Notes: a model not told the origin generated them from the letters alone. A stretch of DNA of 64,000 nucleotides from an uncultured Candidatus Melainabacteria bacterium (GCA_934726055.1 CAKVCZ010000010.1:1-64000); one strand, 5' to 3'; shown: positions 7,485 through 16,317, counted from the stretch's first letter. Program-made: numbers and translations.

Positions 7485-8750
7485 TTAAATATTTGGCAAA
7501 TCGCCATTTACAACTGCCACTACATCACTTTCCAAATCAAATGCTCTACATAAAGCTTTAACTGCTTCATTTGCAACAGCTGCATCGATTAAACAACTAA
7601 TTTTTATCTCACTTGTTGAAATCATTTTTATATTTATGTTTAATTTTGCCAAAGTTTCAAACATTTTTGATGCAATACCCGGGCTATCAATCATACCTGC
7701 ACCAACAATAGACACCTTTGCAATATCTTCATCAACAAAAATTTTATCAACATTGATTGTATTTTTTATACTTTCGAATAATTCCATTGCTTTCGGTAAA
7801 TCTGACTTACTAATAGTAAAAGCAATGTCATTTGTATTATTATGCAATCTTGCATAAGATTGAATGATTGTATCAACCGAAATATTTTCATCAGATAATG
7901 TTGTAAATATTTTTGATGCAACACCCGGTTCATCCAAAACATCACAGACAACCAATCTTACTTGCGACATATCAAGTGCTACTCCGGTAACCGGTTTGCA
8001 AAGTTCCATATTATTTTCTCCCATTATTAGTGTTCCATTATCTTCAAGGTTAAAACTGCTTCTTACACGAACCGGCATATCAAACATTTTTGCCGTTTCA
8101 ACAGCTCTAGGATGTAATACATTTGCACCTAAACTTGCTAATTCAAGCATTTCATCGTATGTTACATAATCTAATTTAGAAGCTTTAGGCACAATTCTTG
8201 GATCTGTTGTATATACACCATCTACATCCGTATATATATCACATCTCATAGCATTTAGTGCTGAAGCAACAGCAACCGCAGATGTATCAGACCCTCCACG
8301 ACCTAATGTTGTTATTTCACCGTCCTCCGTAACACCTTGAAATCCTGCTACTACAACAATTTTACCTTCGTCCAGATACTTATTCAATTTATCTGTCTTA
8401 ATATTTATAATTCTTGCCTTGTTATGAATATTTTCAGTGATGATACCAATTTGCATAGCATTCATACTAACCGCATCATAACCTTGTGCTTGAATTGCCA
8501 TAGCTAAAAGAGCAATAGAAACCCCTTCTCCTGTTGATAATAACATATCAATTTCACGAGAAGATGGGATATCGCTAATATCTTTTGCCATCTTCATCAA
8601 ATAATCCGTAGTGTGTCCCATCGCTGAAACTACAACTACAACATCATTCCCTAATTTCTTTTCTCTAATTACTGTTCTTGCGACATTTTTAATCTTATCC
8701 GTGTCTGCAACGGATGTGCCGCCAAACTTCTGTACTACTAAATTTCTCAT
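7485..8750 (-). CDS. lysC: Aspartate kinase
   Basis: Aspartokinase phosphorylates aspartate, the first step to lysine/diaminopimelate, threonine and methionine. The protein begins MRNLVVQKFGGTSVAD and shows FQGVTEDGEITTLGRGGSDTSA and the aspartate-binding DVDGVYTTDPR, followed by two C-terminal ACT domains (residues about 265-420) for feedback control, with SIVGAGMIDSPGIASKMF in the second. I chose the ATG at 8750 over a GTG at 8759 because it gives the family's usual start. A strong promoter lies only about 32 bp upstream. Length (421) is normal for a monofunctional enzyme. Confidence 0.95.
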   Translation of the reverse strand: MRNLVVQKFGGTSVADTDKIKNVARTVIREKKLGNDVVVVVSAMGHTTDYLMKMAKDISDIPSSREIDMLLSTGEGVSIALLAMAIQAQGYDAVSMNAMQIGIITENIHNKARIINIKTDKLNKYLDEGKIVVVAGFQGVTEDGEITTLGRGGSDTSAVAVASALNAMRCDIYTDVDGVYTTDPRIVPKASKLDYVTYDEMLELASLGANVLHPRAVETAKMFDMPVRVRSSFNLEDNGTLIMGENNMELCKPVTGVALDMSQVRLVVCDVLDEPGVASKIFTTLSDENISVDTIIQSYARLHNNTNDIAFTISKSDLPKAMELFESIKNTINVDKIFVDEDIAKVSIVGAGMIDSPGIASKMFETLAKLNINIKMISTSEIKISCLIDAAVANEAVKALCRAFDLESDVVAVVNGDLPNI

Positions 8751-8782
8751 TTCTGCCACTTATATTACATACTTATACGATT

Positions 8783-8811
8783 ATTATATATATAAAAGTA
8801 TCCTTTGGCAA
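8783..8811 (-). promoter_or_regulatory. Promoter of lysC and downstream genes
   Basis: Minus-strand TTGCCA (8806-8811), 17 bp spacer, TATAAT (8783-8788). Predicted transcription start is about 26 nt upstream of the lysC ATG, leaving no room for a lysine riboswitch. It separates lysC-VKOR-queH from the fliO-neuB-kdsC genes upstream. Confidence 0.65.
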
Positions 8812-8820
8812 GAGCTAATT

Positions 8821-9294
8821 TTAATTTAAAATATTATCAACAATTTCTCTAAATGCACCTTCACCTCCTGAAGTTTCCGTTATTTGTATGTTTTCAAGAG
8901 CTTTTACTTTCTTATTCGCATTTGGAACTGTTATCTTTGTAGTTACAAAATTTAAACATTCGATATCATTCACATCATCACCAATGTATATTACTTCTTC
9001 CTTAGATAAATTATTACGTTCTAAAATATCTTTTAAAACCTCTAATTTATTTCTTACGTCCATGTGAATTTCTTTTAACTTAAATTTTTGAGCAAATAAT
9101 TCTATTGCTGAATTCTTTTCACCTGAAATGATAGCAACATCAATACCGTTTCTAACCAGCAATGAAACTCCCATAACGTCTTTAAAACTTACCTTGCGAG
9201 ATATTGACATATCTTCATTAATAATTATAGAATTGTCTGTAAAAATCCCATCAAAATCTGTAATTACCATTTTTATATTTTTAGGTACATTCAT
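8821..9294 (-). CDS. KdsC/YrbI-type HAD phosphatase
   Basis: This 157-residue protein is a cap-less HAD hydrolase of the KdsC family: motif I DFDGIFTDN (nucleophile and acid/base Asp), motif II ISGEKN, the KdsC Lys/Arg segment, and motif III YIGDDVNDIECL. KdsC dephosphorylates Kdo-8-phosphate; relatives act on 9-phosphate sugars such as KDN or N-acetylneuraminate. The gene starts one base after the stop of the NeuB-like synthase, so a sialic-acid-like nine-carbon sugar phosphate is a likely substrate, but Kdo8P cannot be excluded. Confidence 0.82.
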   Translation of the reverse strand: MNVPKNIKMVITDFDGIFTDNSIIINEDMSISRKVSFKDVMGVSLLVRNGIDVAIISGEKNSAIELFAQKFKLKEIHMDVRNKLEVLKDILERNNLSKEEVIYIGDDVNDIECLNFVTTKITVPNANKKVKALENIQITETSGGEGAFREIVDNILN

Positions 9295-9295
9295 C

Positions 9296-10162
9296 TTATA
9301 CCCTTCTTAATTTTTTGATGATTGGTAATTCGCTATCATAAACTTTTTTAATACCATCGCCTATAATAACTTTCGTTTGGCGAATATCACGAACTACACG
9401 GCAAATACCATCTAACTCTAAGCTTGCAGCCTGATCAGATCCCCAAAGCGTTCTATCAATCGTAATATGACGTTCAACAGCTACCGCACCGAGGGTAACT
9501 GACAAAATTGAAGGGAAAATACCTTTTTCGTGTCCAGAAAATCCTATTGGACAATCATATCTGTCTTTTAAAAATGGAATAACTTTTAAATTTATTTCAT
9601 CGTTATTTGTAGGATAAGTTGATGTGCAATGGTAAATTATCAAATTATCAGTTCCCAAAACTTCAACAGCATGATCAATTTGTTCTATTGTACTCATGCC
9701 AGTTGCCAAGAAAATAGGCTTACCTTTTGCTTTTGTATATTTCAATAAATTATCATCAGTTAACGATGCAGATGCTATTTTATAACAAGGAGTATCGAAT
9801 TGCTCAATAAAATCAACAGACTGTTCATCCCAGCAAGATGCGTACCATATAATGCCTTTTTCTTTACAATATCTGTCAATTTCTTTATATTCATCATATC
9901 CAAATTCTAAACCACGTTTTAAATCGCCGTTAGTGCTTCCGAAAACGCTTTCTCTTTCTTTTGCTAATTCCTCTTTTGTATAAACTACATCTATTGTTCT
10001 TTTTTGAAATTTTACAGCATCACAACCTGAAAACACCGCTAAATCAATAAGTCTTTTTGCTAAATTTATATCACCATTATGATTTATCCCTATTTCTGCT
10101 GTTATAAAACAAGGGTAATCATCTCCTATAATTTTATTTCCGATTTTTACTGTTTTACTCAT
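9296..10162 (-). CDS. NeuB-family sugar acid synthase without SAF domain
   Basis: The protein is a TIM-barrel NeuB-type synthase that condenses phosphoenolpyruvate with an amino- or hexose sugar (phosphate) to a nonulosonic acid. Visible family motifs are FITAEIGINHNGD, AVKFQKR, YKIASASLTD, LATGMSTIEQI, YHCTSTYPT and GFSGHEKGIFPSI, with the metal-binding HIT near residue 240. It has 288 residues and ends right after the barrel, so the C-terminal antifreeze-like SAF domain of canonical NeuB (about 340 residues) is missing. The ATG at 10162 with AAGGAG five bases upstream is preferred over a GTG at 10168. It lies 9 bp after fliO. Confidence 0.83.
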   Translation of the reverse strand: MSKTVKIGNKIIGDDYPCFITAEIGINHNGDINLAKRLIDLAVFSGCDAVKFQKRTIDVVYTKEELAKERESVFGSTNGDLKRGLEFGYDEYKEIDRYCKEKGIIWYASCWDEQSVDFIEQFDTPCYKIASASLTDDNLLKYTKAKGKPIFLATGMSTIEQIDHAVEVLGTDNLIIYHCTSTYPTNNDEINLKVIPFLKDRYDCPIGFSGHEKGIFPSILSVTLGAVAVERHITIDRTLWGSDQAASLELDGICRVVRDIRQTKVIIGDGIKKVYDSELPIIKKLRRV

Positions 10163-10171
10163 ATTCACTCC

Positions 10172-10756
10172 TTATTGTAAGTATTTTTTGTATAGACCAT
10201 ATTCTTCTGAGTCATACAAAGAGTCATCCTCGTTCGATTTTTCTTCCGGAACTTTATTCTCAATCTGAATATCCTCATTTTTATATTCTTCTTTAGTATT
10301 TGAGTATAAATCATCTAAGGGTGTTGCATTTGATAATGCTCTATCCATTTCTGAATCGTTTGAAGAAAGGTTAACATCTTTTATTGACAAATCTTTGAGT
10401 AAACTTATATTGTCATTAGTAACCCCTATTAACATTTTTTTGCCTGCCAGCTCAATTACATGCAAGGATTTATTTGAACCCAGTTGAGTAGTAGATAAAA
10501 TAATTATTTTTGACTCGTCCAAATCTTTATATTCTTTTTTTAATGTTTTATATCCTAAAACATTAAGTTTTGCATAAATAATACCTGTAACATAAATCAA
10601 AACTATTACTATGCCTAAAGCAATAACAACCGAAACATAATTATTATCCATTGTTCTTTTCAAAGCATATTTGATATTAGCAGTTATGGCCTCATCTGCC
10701 AATACCGGTTGAATTGTACAAAATAATGATATTAATAAAGTATTTATATATTTCAT
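10172..10756 (-). CDS. fliO: Flagellar biosynthetic protein FliO-like
   Basis: A 194-residue protein with a signal-like N-terminus (to Ala20), a single membrane helix (about 42-62) and the cytoplasmic FliO core: IIILSTTQLGSNKSLHVIEL followed by GKKMLIGVTNDNISLLKDL. FliO assists assembly of the FliP export gate of the flagellar type III apparatus. The acidic C-terminal tail (residues 130-190) is low-complexity. It is not beside fliP here but heads a run with the nonulosonate genes. Identification rests on the short core motif and topology, so moderate confidence. Confidence 0.7.
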   Translation of the reverse strand: MKYINTLLISLFCTIQPVLADEAITANIKYALKRTMDNNYVSVVIALGIVIVLIYVTGIIYAKLNVLGYKTLKKEYKDLDESKIIILSTTQLGSNKSLHVIELAGKKMLIGVTNDNISLLKDLSIKDVNLSSNDSEMDRALSNATPLDDLYSNTKEEYKNEDIQIENKVPEEKSNEDDSLYDSEEYGLYKKYLQ

Positions 10757-10768
10757 TTTAATCCTCGT

Positions 10769-10797
10769 TTTACATTTGATGTAGAATATTGTATAAA
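10769..10797 (+). promoter_or_regulatory. Promoter of the histidine kinase operon
   Basis: TTTACA (10769-10774), 17 bp, TATAAA (10792-10797). The predicted start is about 35 nt upstream of the ATG at 10840, which has AAAGGA as ribosome binding site. The promoter lies in the 83 bp divergent region shared with fliO. Confidence 0.65.
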
Positions 10798-10839
10798 TAT
10801 ATTAACACAAAAATTTTTTAATAAAAGGATATATCTAAA

Positions 10840-12138
10840 ATGCTATTTTGGTATGCAATAAACCTATTTATAATCTTTATTTTTATACTGTTACTTCTTC
10901 TATCCAGACAAACAACAAAACGTTGGTCAAGAATGAATGACTATTTAGGGGTGGTAAATGAAACATTAAATTCAGTCAGATATGGAGATTTAAAGAAAAA
11001 AATTCAAAAATTTAATCCTGAATCTTTTGAATCATTAACAGACAGTATTAACAGCTTGATTGACACACTAAGAGAAAAAGAAGAAGCTGTTACAATACAA
11101 CAAACTGAGTTAATCCACCAAAATAAATTTTTAGAAGCTATTTTAAATTCACTTTCTGACGGTTTAGTTATCATTGATAGCAAAAATAAAATTTTAAGAG
11201 CCACACCAAAAATTTCCCAATGGTTTAATATTAAAGGTAAAGATATTTTGAACAAAAATCTAGAAGATTACATAGATATTTTGGACAATACTCCCATAAA
11301 TAAATTAGAAAACACCGAAGTAAAAATAAATAATTACACCGCAGATATCTTTGAAGCCAGCACACTAAAACTACAATTGGAAGACAGAAAAAAAAGATAC
11401 ATTGTAATTATCAAAAACATAACAAACCAAAAGGAAATGGAACTTTTAAAGGAAAATTTTGTTGCGACATTAACACATGATTTAAAAGTTCCAATCATTG
11501 CAGAATCAAATATTTTAGAATTTTTAATTAATGAAAAATTTGGACCAGTAAGCGAAAAGCAATCAGAAGCGATAAAAAATTTACAAACATCAAACAATGA
11601 ACTTATAGAATTAGTCCAAATACTTTTAGAAACATACAAAGTTAAAGATACTGGAATGCCATTGTACTTTGAAAACTTTGAAATTAACAACTTTATAAAC
11701 GATATTATTCAAGAGATGCAGCCAATAACAGAAAAGAGCGATTTAAAAGTAAATTATTCAAACAGTAACGATTTTACTATAACCGCAGACAAATTACAAC
11801 TAAAAAGAGTGGTAAAAAATCTTTTACAAAATGCCATTTTACATAGCGAATCAAAGAAAAATATAGAAATTATAGCAAATAAAACAGACTCAAATATACA
11901 AATATCTATAATAGATTATGGTAAAGGCATTTCAAAAGAAGATATTGAAATGGTATTTGAAAAATACTATTCAACTGCAAAAAAATTTAGAAAAATCGGT
12001 ACAGGTTTAGGCTTATATCTTGCTCAGCAAATTGTAAAATCGCACGGAGGCGAAATTACTGTTTCAAGTGAAGATAATGAAGGTACTGAATTTTGTATAA
12101 ATTTACCTATTTTTACAAATGGTGAAAAAAATATATAA
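10840..12138 (+). CDS. Membrane sensor histidine kinase
   Basis: The 432-residue protein has one N-terminal membrane helix (residues 5-20), a HAMP-like/coiled linker (about 25-90), a PAS domain (about 90-190; ILNSLSDGLVIIDSKNKI), a HisKA dimerisation domain with the phospho-acceptor in FVATLTHDLKVPI, and an HATPase_c domain with N-box NLLQNAILHSE, G1 DYGKGI and G2 GTGLGLYLAQQIVKSHGG. It autophosphorylates on His and passes the phosphate to a response regulator. No regulator gene is adjacent, so its partner is elsewhere. It has almost no periplasmic portion, suggesting cytoplasmic sensing by PAS. Confidence 0.92.
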   Translation: MLFWYAINLFIIFIFILLLLLSRQTTKRWSRMNDYLGVVNETLNSVRYGDLKKKIQKFNPESFESLTDSINSLIDTLREKEEAVTIQQTELIHQNKFLEAILNSLSDGLVIIDSKNKILRATPKISQWFNIKGKDILNKNLEDYIDILDNTPINKLENTEVKINNYTADIFEASTLKLQLEDRKKRYIVIIKNITNQKEMELLKENFVATLTHDLKVPIIAESNILEFLINEKFGPVSEKQSEAIKNLQTSNNELIELVQILLETYKVKDTGMPLYFENFEINNFINDIIQEMQPITEKSDLKVNYSNSNDFTITADKLQLKRVVKNLLQNAILHSESKKNIEIIANKTDSNIQISIIDYGKGISKEDIEMVFEKYYSTAKKFRKIGTGLGLYLAQQIVKSHGGEITVSSEDNEGTEFCINLPIFTNGEKNI

Positions 12139-12171
12139 AATTTACATATTTTATTATATAATATATTCGTT

Positions 12172-12864
12172 ATGATAGATATTGAAAACACAAAACAAAT
12201 AGATTTTATTTCAAATTTAGTTTACAGACTGTTTAAAGTCTTGGAGAAAATGATTGAAATAAGAAATATCAACTATCCTACGCAAAACAAAAAAGTTATT
12301 TTTGCGATGTGGCACTCTGATGAATGTTGCATACATGGTATTCCAAATGAACAAAGAGATAAAGTTGGCGTATTAATTAGTAAATCAGTTGACGGAGAAA
12401 TTATTGCACGCGTAGTTAAAAAACTCGGATATTCTCTTATTAGAGGTTCTCAAGATAAAGGTACACAAAACAAAGGCGGGGTTAAAGCTACTATGGAAAT
12501 GATTGAGTGGCTTAACGAAGATAAAAATGTCGCTATAATGATTGATGGACCTGTTGGACCTTTACACCGAGTTAAAAATGGTGTTATAAAAGTTGCAAAA
12601 CATACAGGAGCCGTTATTATTCCAGTTGTTTGGTACTCTCCAAATTTAAGTTTTTTAAAACTTCCGACTTGGGACAAATTTAAATTTCCTATATGGTTTA
12701 CAAAAATAGTAAATCTATACGGAGATCCGATATACGTACCTGAAGAATGTTCAACAGAACAAGAACAGGATATAAAAGAACAATTAAGACAGGCTCTATT
12801 TAGTTTAGAAAAGAAAGCTCCTGAAGCTTTTAAAGAAGCATATAAAAAAAAGAAGAAAAAATAA
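12172..12864 (+). CDS. DUF374 lysophospholipid acyltransferase-like protein
   Basis: A 230-residue member of the DUF374 family (related to LpxL/PlsC acyltransferases): VIFAMWHSDE holds the catalytic HxxxxD-like pattern, followed by GVLISKSVDGEIIARVVKKLG, RGSQDKG and MIDGPVGPLHRVKNGVIKVAKHTG. Family members are thought to transfer acyl chains to lipid A-like or lysophospholipid acceptors at the inner membrane. A Lys-rich tail ends the protein. Its stop overlaps the next start (12864). The ATG lacks a ribosome binding site and a TATAAT lies 9 nt before it, so a leaderless message is possible. Confidence 0.83.
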   Translation: MIDIENTKQIDFISNLVYRLFKVLEKMIEIRNINYPTQNKKVIFAMWHSDECCIHGIPNEQRDKVGVLISKSVDGEIIARVVKKLGYSLIRGSQDKGTQNKGGVKATMEMIEWLNEDKNVAIMIDGPVGPLHRVKNGVIKVAKHTGAVIIPVVWYSPNLSFLKLPTWDKFKFPIWFTKIVNLYGDPIYVPEECSTEQEQDIKEQLRQALFSLEKKAPEAFKEAYKKKKKK

Positions 12865-13676
12865 TGACAAAATCATTAAATGTGATGGCAATTCAAATGT
12901 CATCAGTACTTGGGAAAAAAGAAGCAAACATAAAAAAGATAGAAGACTTAATTGATAAAAATATTACAAAAGAAACTGATGTTATATTTTTACCGGAAGT
13001 TTGGACAGTCGGTTGGGCTTGCGAATATTTTACAGATTCAGCAGAAAGTATTGATAACAGTTCTGTTATAGATTTTTTATCACAAATAGCAAAAAAATAT
13101 TCAGTGAATATTGTAGGTGGAAGTTTTATAACAAAAAAAGACGAAAAATTATACAACACGTGTCCTGTAATAAATAGAAATGGTGAACTTATTGCAACAT
13201 ACAATAAATGCCATTTATTTTCTTATTACGGTGATACAGAGGGAACATATATAACTGAGGGTTCAAATCCAGTAATTGTTACAATTGAAGGAATTAGAAT
13301 CGGATTGAGTATCTGTTATGATATTCGTTTTCCTGAAATATACAGAGCCTATGCCAAAAAAGGTGTTGATATGATGGTTAATATGGCAGCTTGGCCTATG
13401 ACAAGAGAAATTCACTGGACATCTCTAACTCATGCCAGAGCCGTTGAAAACCAATCTTATTTTGTTGCACTAACACAATCCGGCAAACTTGCTGACGGAT
13501 CTTTAAACCTAGGTAAATCAACAATAATTGATTACAAAGGTGAAGATATGTCAAAAATTACAGAAGGTGAAGGTGCAATAAGTGCAATTTTAAATTTTGA
13601 AGAAGAATATGCTTTTAGAAAAAAATGTACAGTTCTAAAGGATATTCACAGTAGCTACGAAGTTAAGGAAAAGTAA
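12864..13676 (+). CDS. Carbon-nitrogen hydrolase (omega-amidase type)
   Basis: This 270-residue nitrilase-superfamily enzyme shows the Glu-Lys-Cys triad in order: Glu in FLPEVWTVGW, Lys in YNKCHLF, Cys in GLSICYDIRFPE. The sequence around the catalytic Cys and length match omega-amidases (2-oxoglutaramate/2-oxosuccinamate amidase, Nit2/YafV) that salvage transamination by-products, though other amide substrates are possible. Cytoplasmic; no signal peptide. It overlaps DUF374 at its start and is followed after one base by the dacB-like gene, so the three form an operon with the kinase. Confidence 0.85.
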   Translation: MTKSLNVMAIQMSSVLGKKEANIKKIEDLIDKNITKETDVIFLPEVWTVGWACEYFTDSAESIDNSSVIDFLSQIAKKYSVNIVGGSFITKKDEKLYNTCPVINRNGELIATYNKCHLFSYYGDTEGTYITEGSNPVIVTIEGIRIGLSICYDIRFPEIYRAYAKKGVDMMVNMAAWPMTREIHWTSLTHARAVENQSYFVALTQSGKLADGSLNLGKSTIIDYKGEDMSKITEGEGAISAILNFEEEYAFRKKCTVLKDIHSSYEVKEK

Positions 13677-13677
13677 A

Positions 13678-15036
13678 ATGAGAAAAATAATTTTAGCAAT
13701 ATGTGCAATATTTTTATTAAGTCAGCAAATAGCAATGGCAAATACTCCATTCAAATTGTTTGATAAAACAATAGGATGTTCTAATATAGCAAAAGGCGGA
13801 ATATCTATTTCCATTAAAGATGTTAAGAGCGGAGAAGTTATTAAAGCATACAATTCTGATATGCAAATTTCACCGGCATCTACACAAAAAGTCTTAACAT
13901 ATTTACCATCTCTAAAAATATTAGGCGAAAATTACAGATTTACAACTGCACTATATAAAGCAAACGGTAATTATTATTTAAAGCTTGGTGCTAACCCCTA
14001 TTTAACATCAGACCAATTAAAAGATTTGATGGCAAACATAAAAATTAAAGAAGATGATGAATTAAAAGTTTTATACATTGATGATACCATAATGGACAAT
14101 GTAACCTGGGGTGAAGGCTGGCAATGGGATGATTGTTTGAATGTTTTAATGCCAAGATTTGGTGCATACAATCTTGATAAAAACTTATATACAATTGTTG
14201 CAACAGCAAATAAATTGAATACTCCTGCAAGAATTTTTACAGAAGTATTTTACCCAACTTCATTCATAAATAAAACAACTTCTGTAAAATATGGTAATAA
14301 CATTCATCTTTCAAAAGATGTATCAATGCCAAATAATATGCTTTTAGTATCTGGTGAAGTTTCAACCTCAGCAAAAGCAACTATTCCTGTTGATAACATA
14401 AAGAGATATTTTATGCTAAGGCTTGATGAAGCAATAAGAGATAACAAAATATCTTTCAGCGGTAAATTTTCAAAAGCAAAAATTCCTGCAAATGCTGTAT
14501 TAGTAGCAAAAATTAGCACTCCAATAAGTCAAGCAAGCATTGATGTTTTAAAAAATAGCAATAATATGGTAGCAGAAACAACATACAAACTTGCAGGCGG
14601 CAAATATGCAAAAGGAACAGGTTCTGTAAGTTCTGCTATTGCAATGTTTCATAACTATTGCACATTAAACAAACTTGATTGTTCAAAAATAAGATTAACA
14701 GACGGAAGCGGAGTTTCAAAGAACAATTTAATCACAGCTGATTTTATGACAGACTTTTTAATTTCAGCAGAAAAAACTTTTGGCAAAGATAAAATGAACA
14801 CACTCCTTGCAAAACCCGGCGAAGGTACTCTTGGTGTGAGATTAAGCTTAATAAAAAACAACGTACACGCAAAAACAGGTACTTTGTCTAATATTAGCGG
14901 AATTGTTGGTTATTTGGATGCAAAAAGCGGAAAAAGATATGCCTTTGCAATATACGAAACAGACGGAAAAGCTAAACAAGCTGATATGAAAATGTTTGAA
15001 GACTTCATCTTAAAAGAAGCTTACGATAAATTATAA
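13678..15036 (+). CDS. dacB: D-alanyl-D-alanine carboxypeptidase/endopeptidase (PBP4 family)
   Basis: A secreted class C penicillin-binding protein. It has a signal peptide (MRKIILAICAIFLLSQQIAMA, cut near residue 21), the SxxK motif in SPASTQKVLTYLP (about residue 65), SxN in KNSNNMVAE and KTG in VHAKTGTLSNISGIVGYLDA. PBP4 enzymes trim and open peptide cross-links in periplasmic peptidoglycan. Length (452) fits the family including the inserted middle domain. One base separates it from the amidase gene. Confidence 0.92.
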   Translation: MRKIILAICAIFLLSQQIAMANTPFKLFDKTIGCSNIAKGGISISIKDVKSGEVIKAYNSDMQISPASTQKVLTYLPSLKILGENYRFTTALYKANGNYYLKLGANPYLTSDQLKDLMANIKIKEDDELKVLYIDDTIMDNVTWGEGWQWDDCLNVLMPRFGAYNLDKNLYTIVATANKLNTPARIFTEVFYPTSFINKTTSVKYGNNIHLSKDVSMPNNMLLVSGEVSTSAKATIPVDNIKRYFMLRLDEAIRDNKISFSGKFSKAKIPANAVLVAKISTPISQASIDVLKNSNNMVAETTYKLAGGKYAKGTGSVSSAIAMFHNYCTLNKLDCSKIRLTDGSGVSKNNLITADFMTDFLISAEKTFGKDKMNTLLAKPGEGTLGVRLSLIKNNVHAKTGTLSNISGIVGYLDAKSGKRYAFAIYETDGKAKQADMKMFEDFILKEAYDKL

Positions 15037-15041
15037 ATAAG

Positions 15042-15629
15042 TTATTTGCAACTTCTTACCTGGCCGGCATTATAACCTAACTGTTTTGAACAATCATTGT
15101 TACATATGCCTGTTGTTGAGTTATTTTGATCATGCGAAGCTTTTAAATAATCTACATTATCATTATCTACTATCCACTGACCACAACCAACTCCGGAATA
15201 AAAACAAGAAGATGCCCCATTAGCTGCAATAAAATCTCGTGAATATAAACTTGGTTTTAACCCTTCTTGTGTTACTCCCAATTCAAATAAATCTACACCG
15301 TAAGTATTTTTTAGGTCCATCTAAATCTATATATATCCACAAGAAATATTTTTATAATCTATTGTATCACCTGCATAGTCGTAGAAATCACCTTTGCATG
15401 TTGAGTTATACATCTGCATTCCAATACTTTTCTTAAATTTTGCAACCTTTTCAGCTTCGCCTGTTGAATAATTCAAATTTGGTATCGTTAGAGCTGATAC
15501 AACACCGATTACACCCATTACAATCAGGGTTTCTGCAAGAGTAAATGCTATAAATTTCTTTGTATATCTATTAAAAAAGGAGTTTATTAAACTAAGACTA
15601 TTGTTATTACTAAGTTTTACCCCTACCCA
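15042..15629 (-). pseudogene. Decayed prepilin-like gene, paralogue of 23119-23592
   Basis: One minus-strand frame is open from about 15629 with KKFIAFTLAETLIVMG and VIGVVSALTIPNLN, the class III prepilin cleavage site and helix, but it has no ATG, GTG or TTG start ahead of the pilin helix. It is then broken by two in-frame TAG codons (15327-15329 and 15321-15323) before continuing as a recognisable C-terminal half ending VDNDNVDYLKAS and QVRSCK. Its upstream region is nearly identical to that of the intact prepilin at 23.6 kb. I read it as a duplicated and inactivated minor pilin. Confidence 0.82.
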
Positions 15630-15651
15630 CTAGCCATATTCCTTTATTCAT
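15610..15651 (-). CDS. 13-codon leader ORF MNKGIWLVGRGKT
   Basis: An ATG at 15651 sits 9 nt after a GGAG ribosome binding site and downstream of a strong promoter. It opens a 13-codon ORF that ends in TAG and is out of frame (+1) with the pilin body. The same arrangement, with sequence MNKGIQLGVEGRI, exists at 23573-23614. It may be the former start of a long prepilin leader whose frame has shifted, or a real leader peptide. Confidence 0.4.
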   Translation of the reverse strand: MNKGIWLVGRGKT

Positions 15652-15685
15652 AGGTGTTTGCTCCTCTCTATTTTTGTACGCAATA

Positions 15686-15714
15686 ATTATATACCCAAAT
15701 TCCATGCTTTGCAA
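15686..15714 (-). promoter_or_regulatory. Promoter of the decayed prepilin locus
   Basis: Minus-strand TTGCAA (15709-15714), 17 bp spacer GCATGGAATTTGGGTA type, TATAAT (15686-15691). It is the same promoter as at 23649-23677, including the whole spacer. Confidence 0.7.
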
Positions 15715-15776
15715 ACACTTTTTTATTTATTATTAAAAATATTTGCAAAACATTTGTAAAATTTTATTTTTGCTTT

Positions 15777-16317
15777 GTCAGAACAGTCCTCCGGACAGGG
15801 GAACTTTTTTAGAAAAAGTTCCATAAAAACCCAGTCCGAACTTCGTTCACTAGTCAATTGTAACGTTCAACTCTAGTGTCAGCAACTTACAAAATGTAGA
15901 ACAAACTGACACTTGTTATCGTTTTACTTACATTGACTGTTCACTACGTTATGGACTGGAATAATTTTAATAAATAAAAAAAAAATATTCCGCCCTTAAT
16001 GAAGTGAGAAATCAATAGTAATATTATTTTTATAATAATTGTTCAGTCCTTAACGAAGTTTTCAATCAATGTTTGTGAAATATCTATGTGTAGCGACTTG
16101 TCTGAACGAAAAATGACATTTTCTATTTTGTTAATTGTACCTTTTAATGAGTGAGTTGTCGCTACTTGTATTGAACAATTACATTGATTAGAAAACGTAG
16201 TTCGGGACTGCGGTTTTGGAAACCTTTTGGCGGCAAAAGGTTTATGTATTATTAAAATTAAAAATTTTTGTAAAACTTTTTCTAAAAAAGTTCCCCTGTC
16301 AGGAGGACTGTTCTGAC
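15777..16317. repeat. Palindrome-rich repeat element with 45 bp terminal inverted repeats
   Basis: The left arm 15777-15822 and right arm 16273-16317 are near-perfect inverted copies (GTCAGAACAGTCCTCCGGAC ... and its complement with one or two differences). Inside lie two large foldbacks, each bounded by CAGTCC and GGACTG: 15832-15958 with core AGTGTCAG/CTGACACT, and 16044-16210 with core GTAGCGAC/GTCGCTAC. No ORF of note and no transposase are present. Together with flanking sequence it fills the 15630-16490 intergenic region. It resembles a MITE-like or BIME-like non-coding repeat. Confidence 0.75.

Noticed and set aside
8751..8820. Lysine riboswitch before lysC
   Set aside because: The promoter is only about 32 bp from the start codon, so a 170-nt aptamer has no room.
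15321..15329. TAG read as sense or readthrough in the prepilin at 15 kb
   Set aside because: TAG serves as normal stop in the window (for example fliG and the thioredoxin gene ending at 32312), and the gene also lacks a start codon, so decay is simpler than recoding.
15777..16317. Insertion sequence
   Set aside because: The arms look like terminal inverted repeats but no transposase frame or remnant was found inside, so I call it a non-coding repeat.
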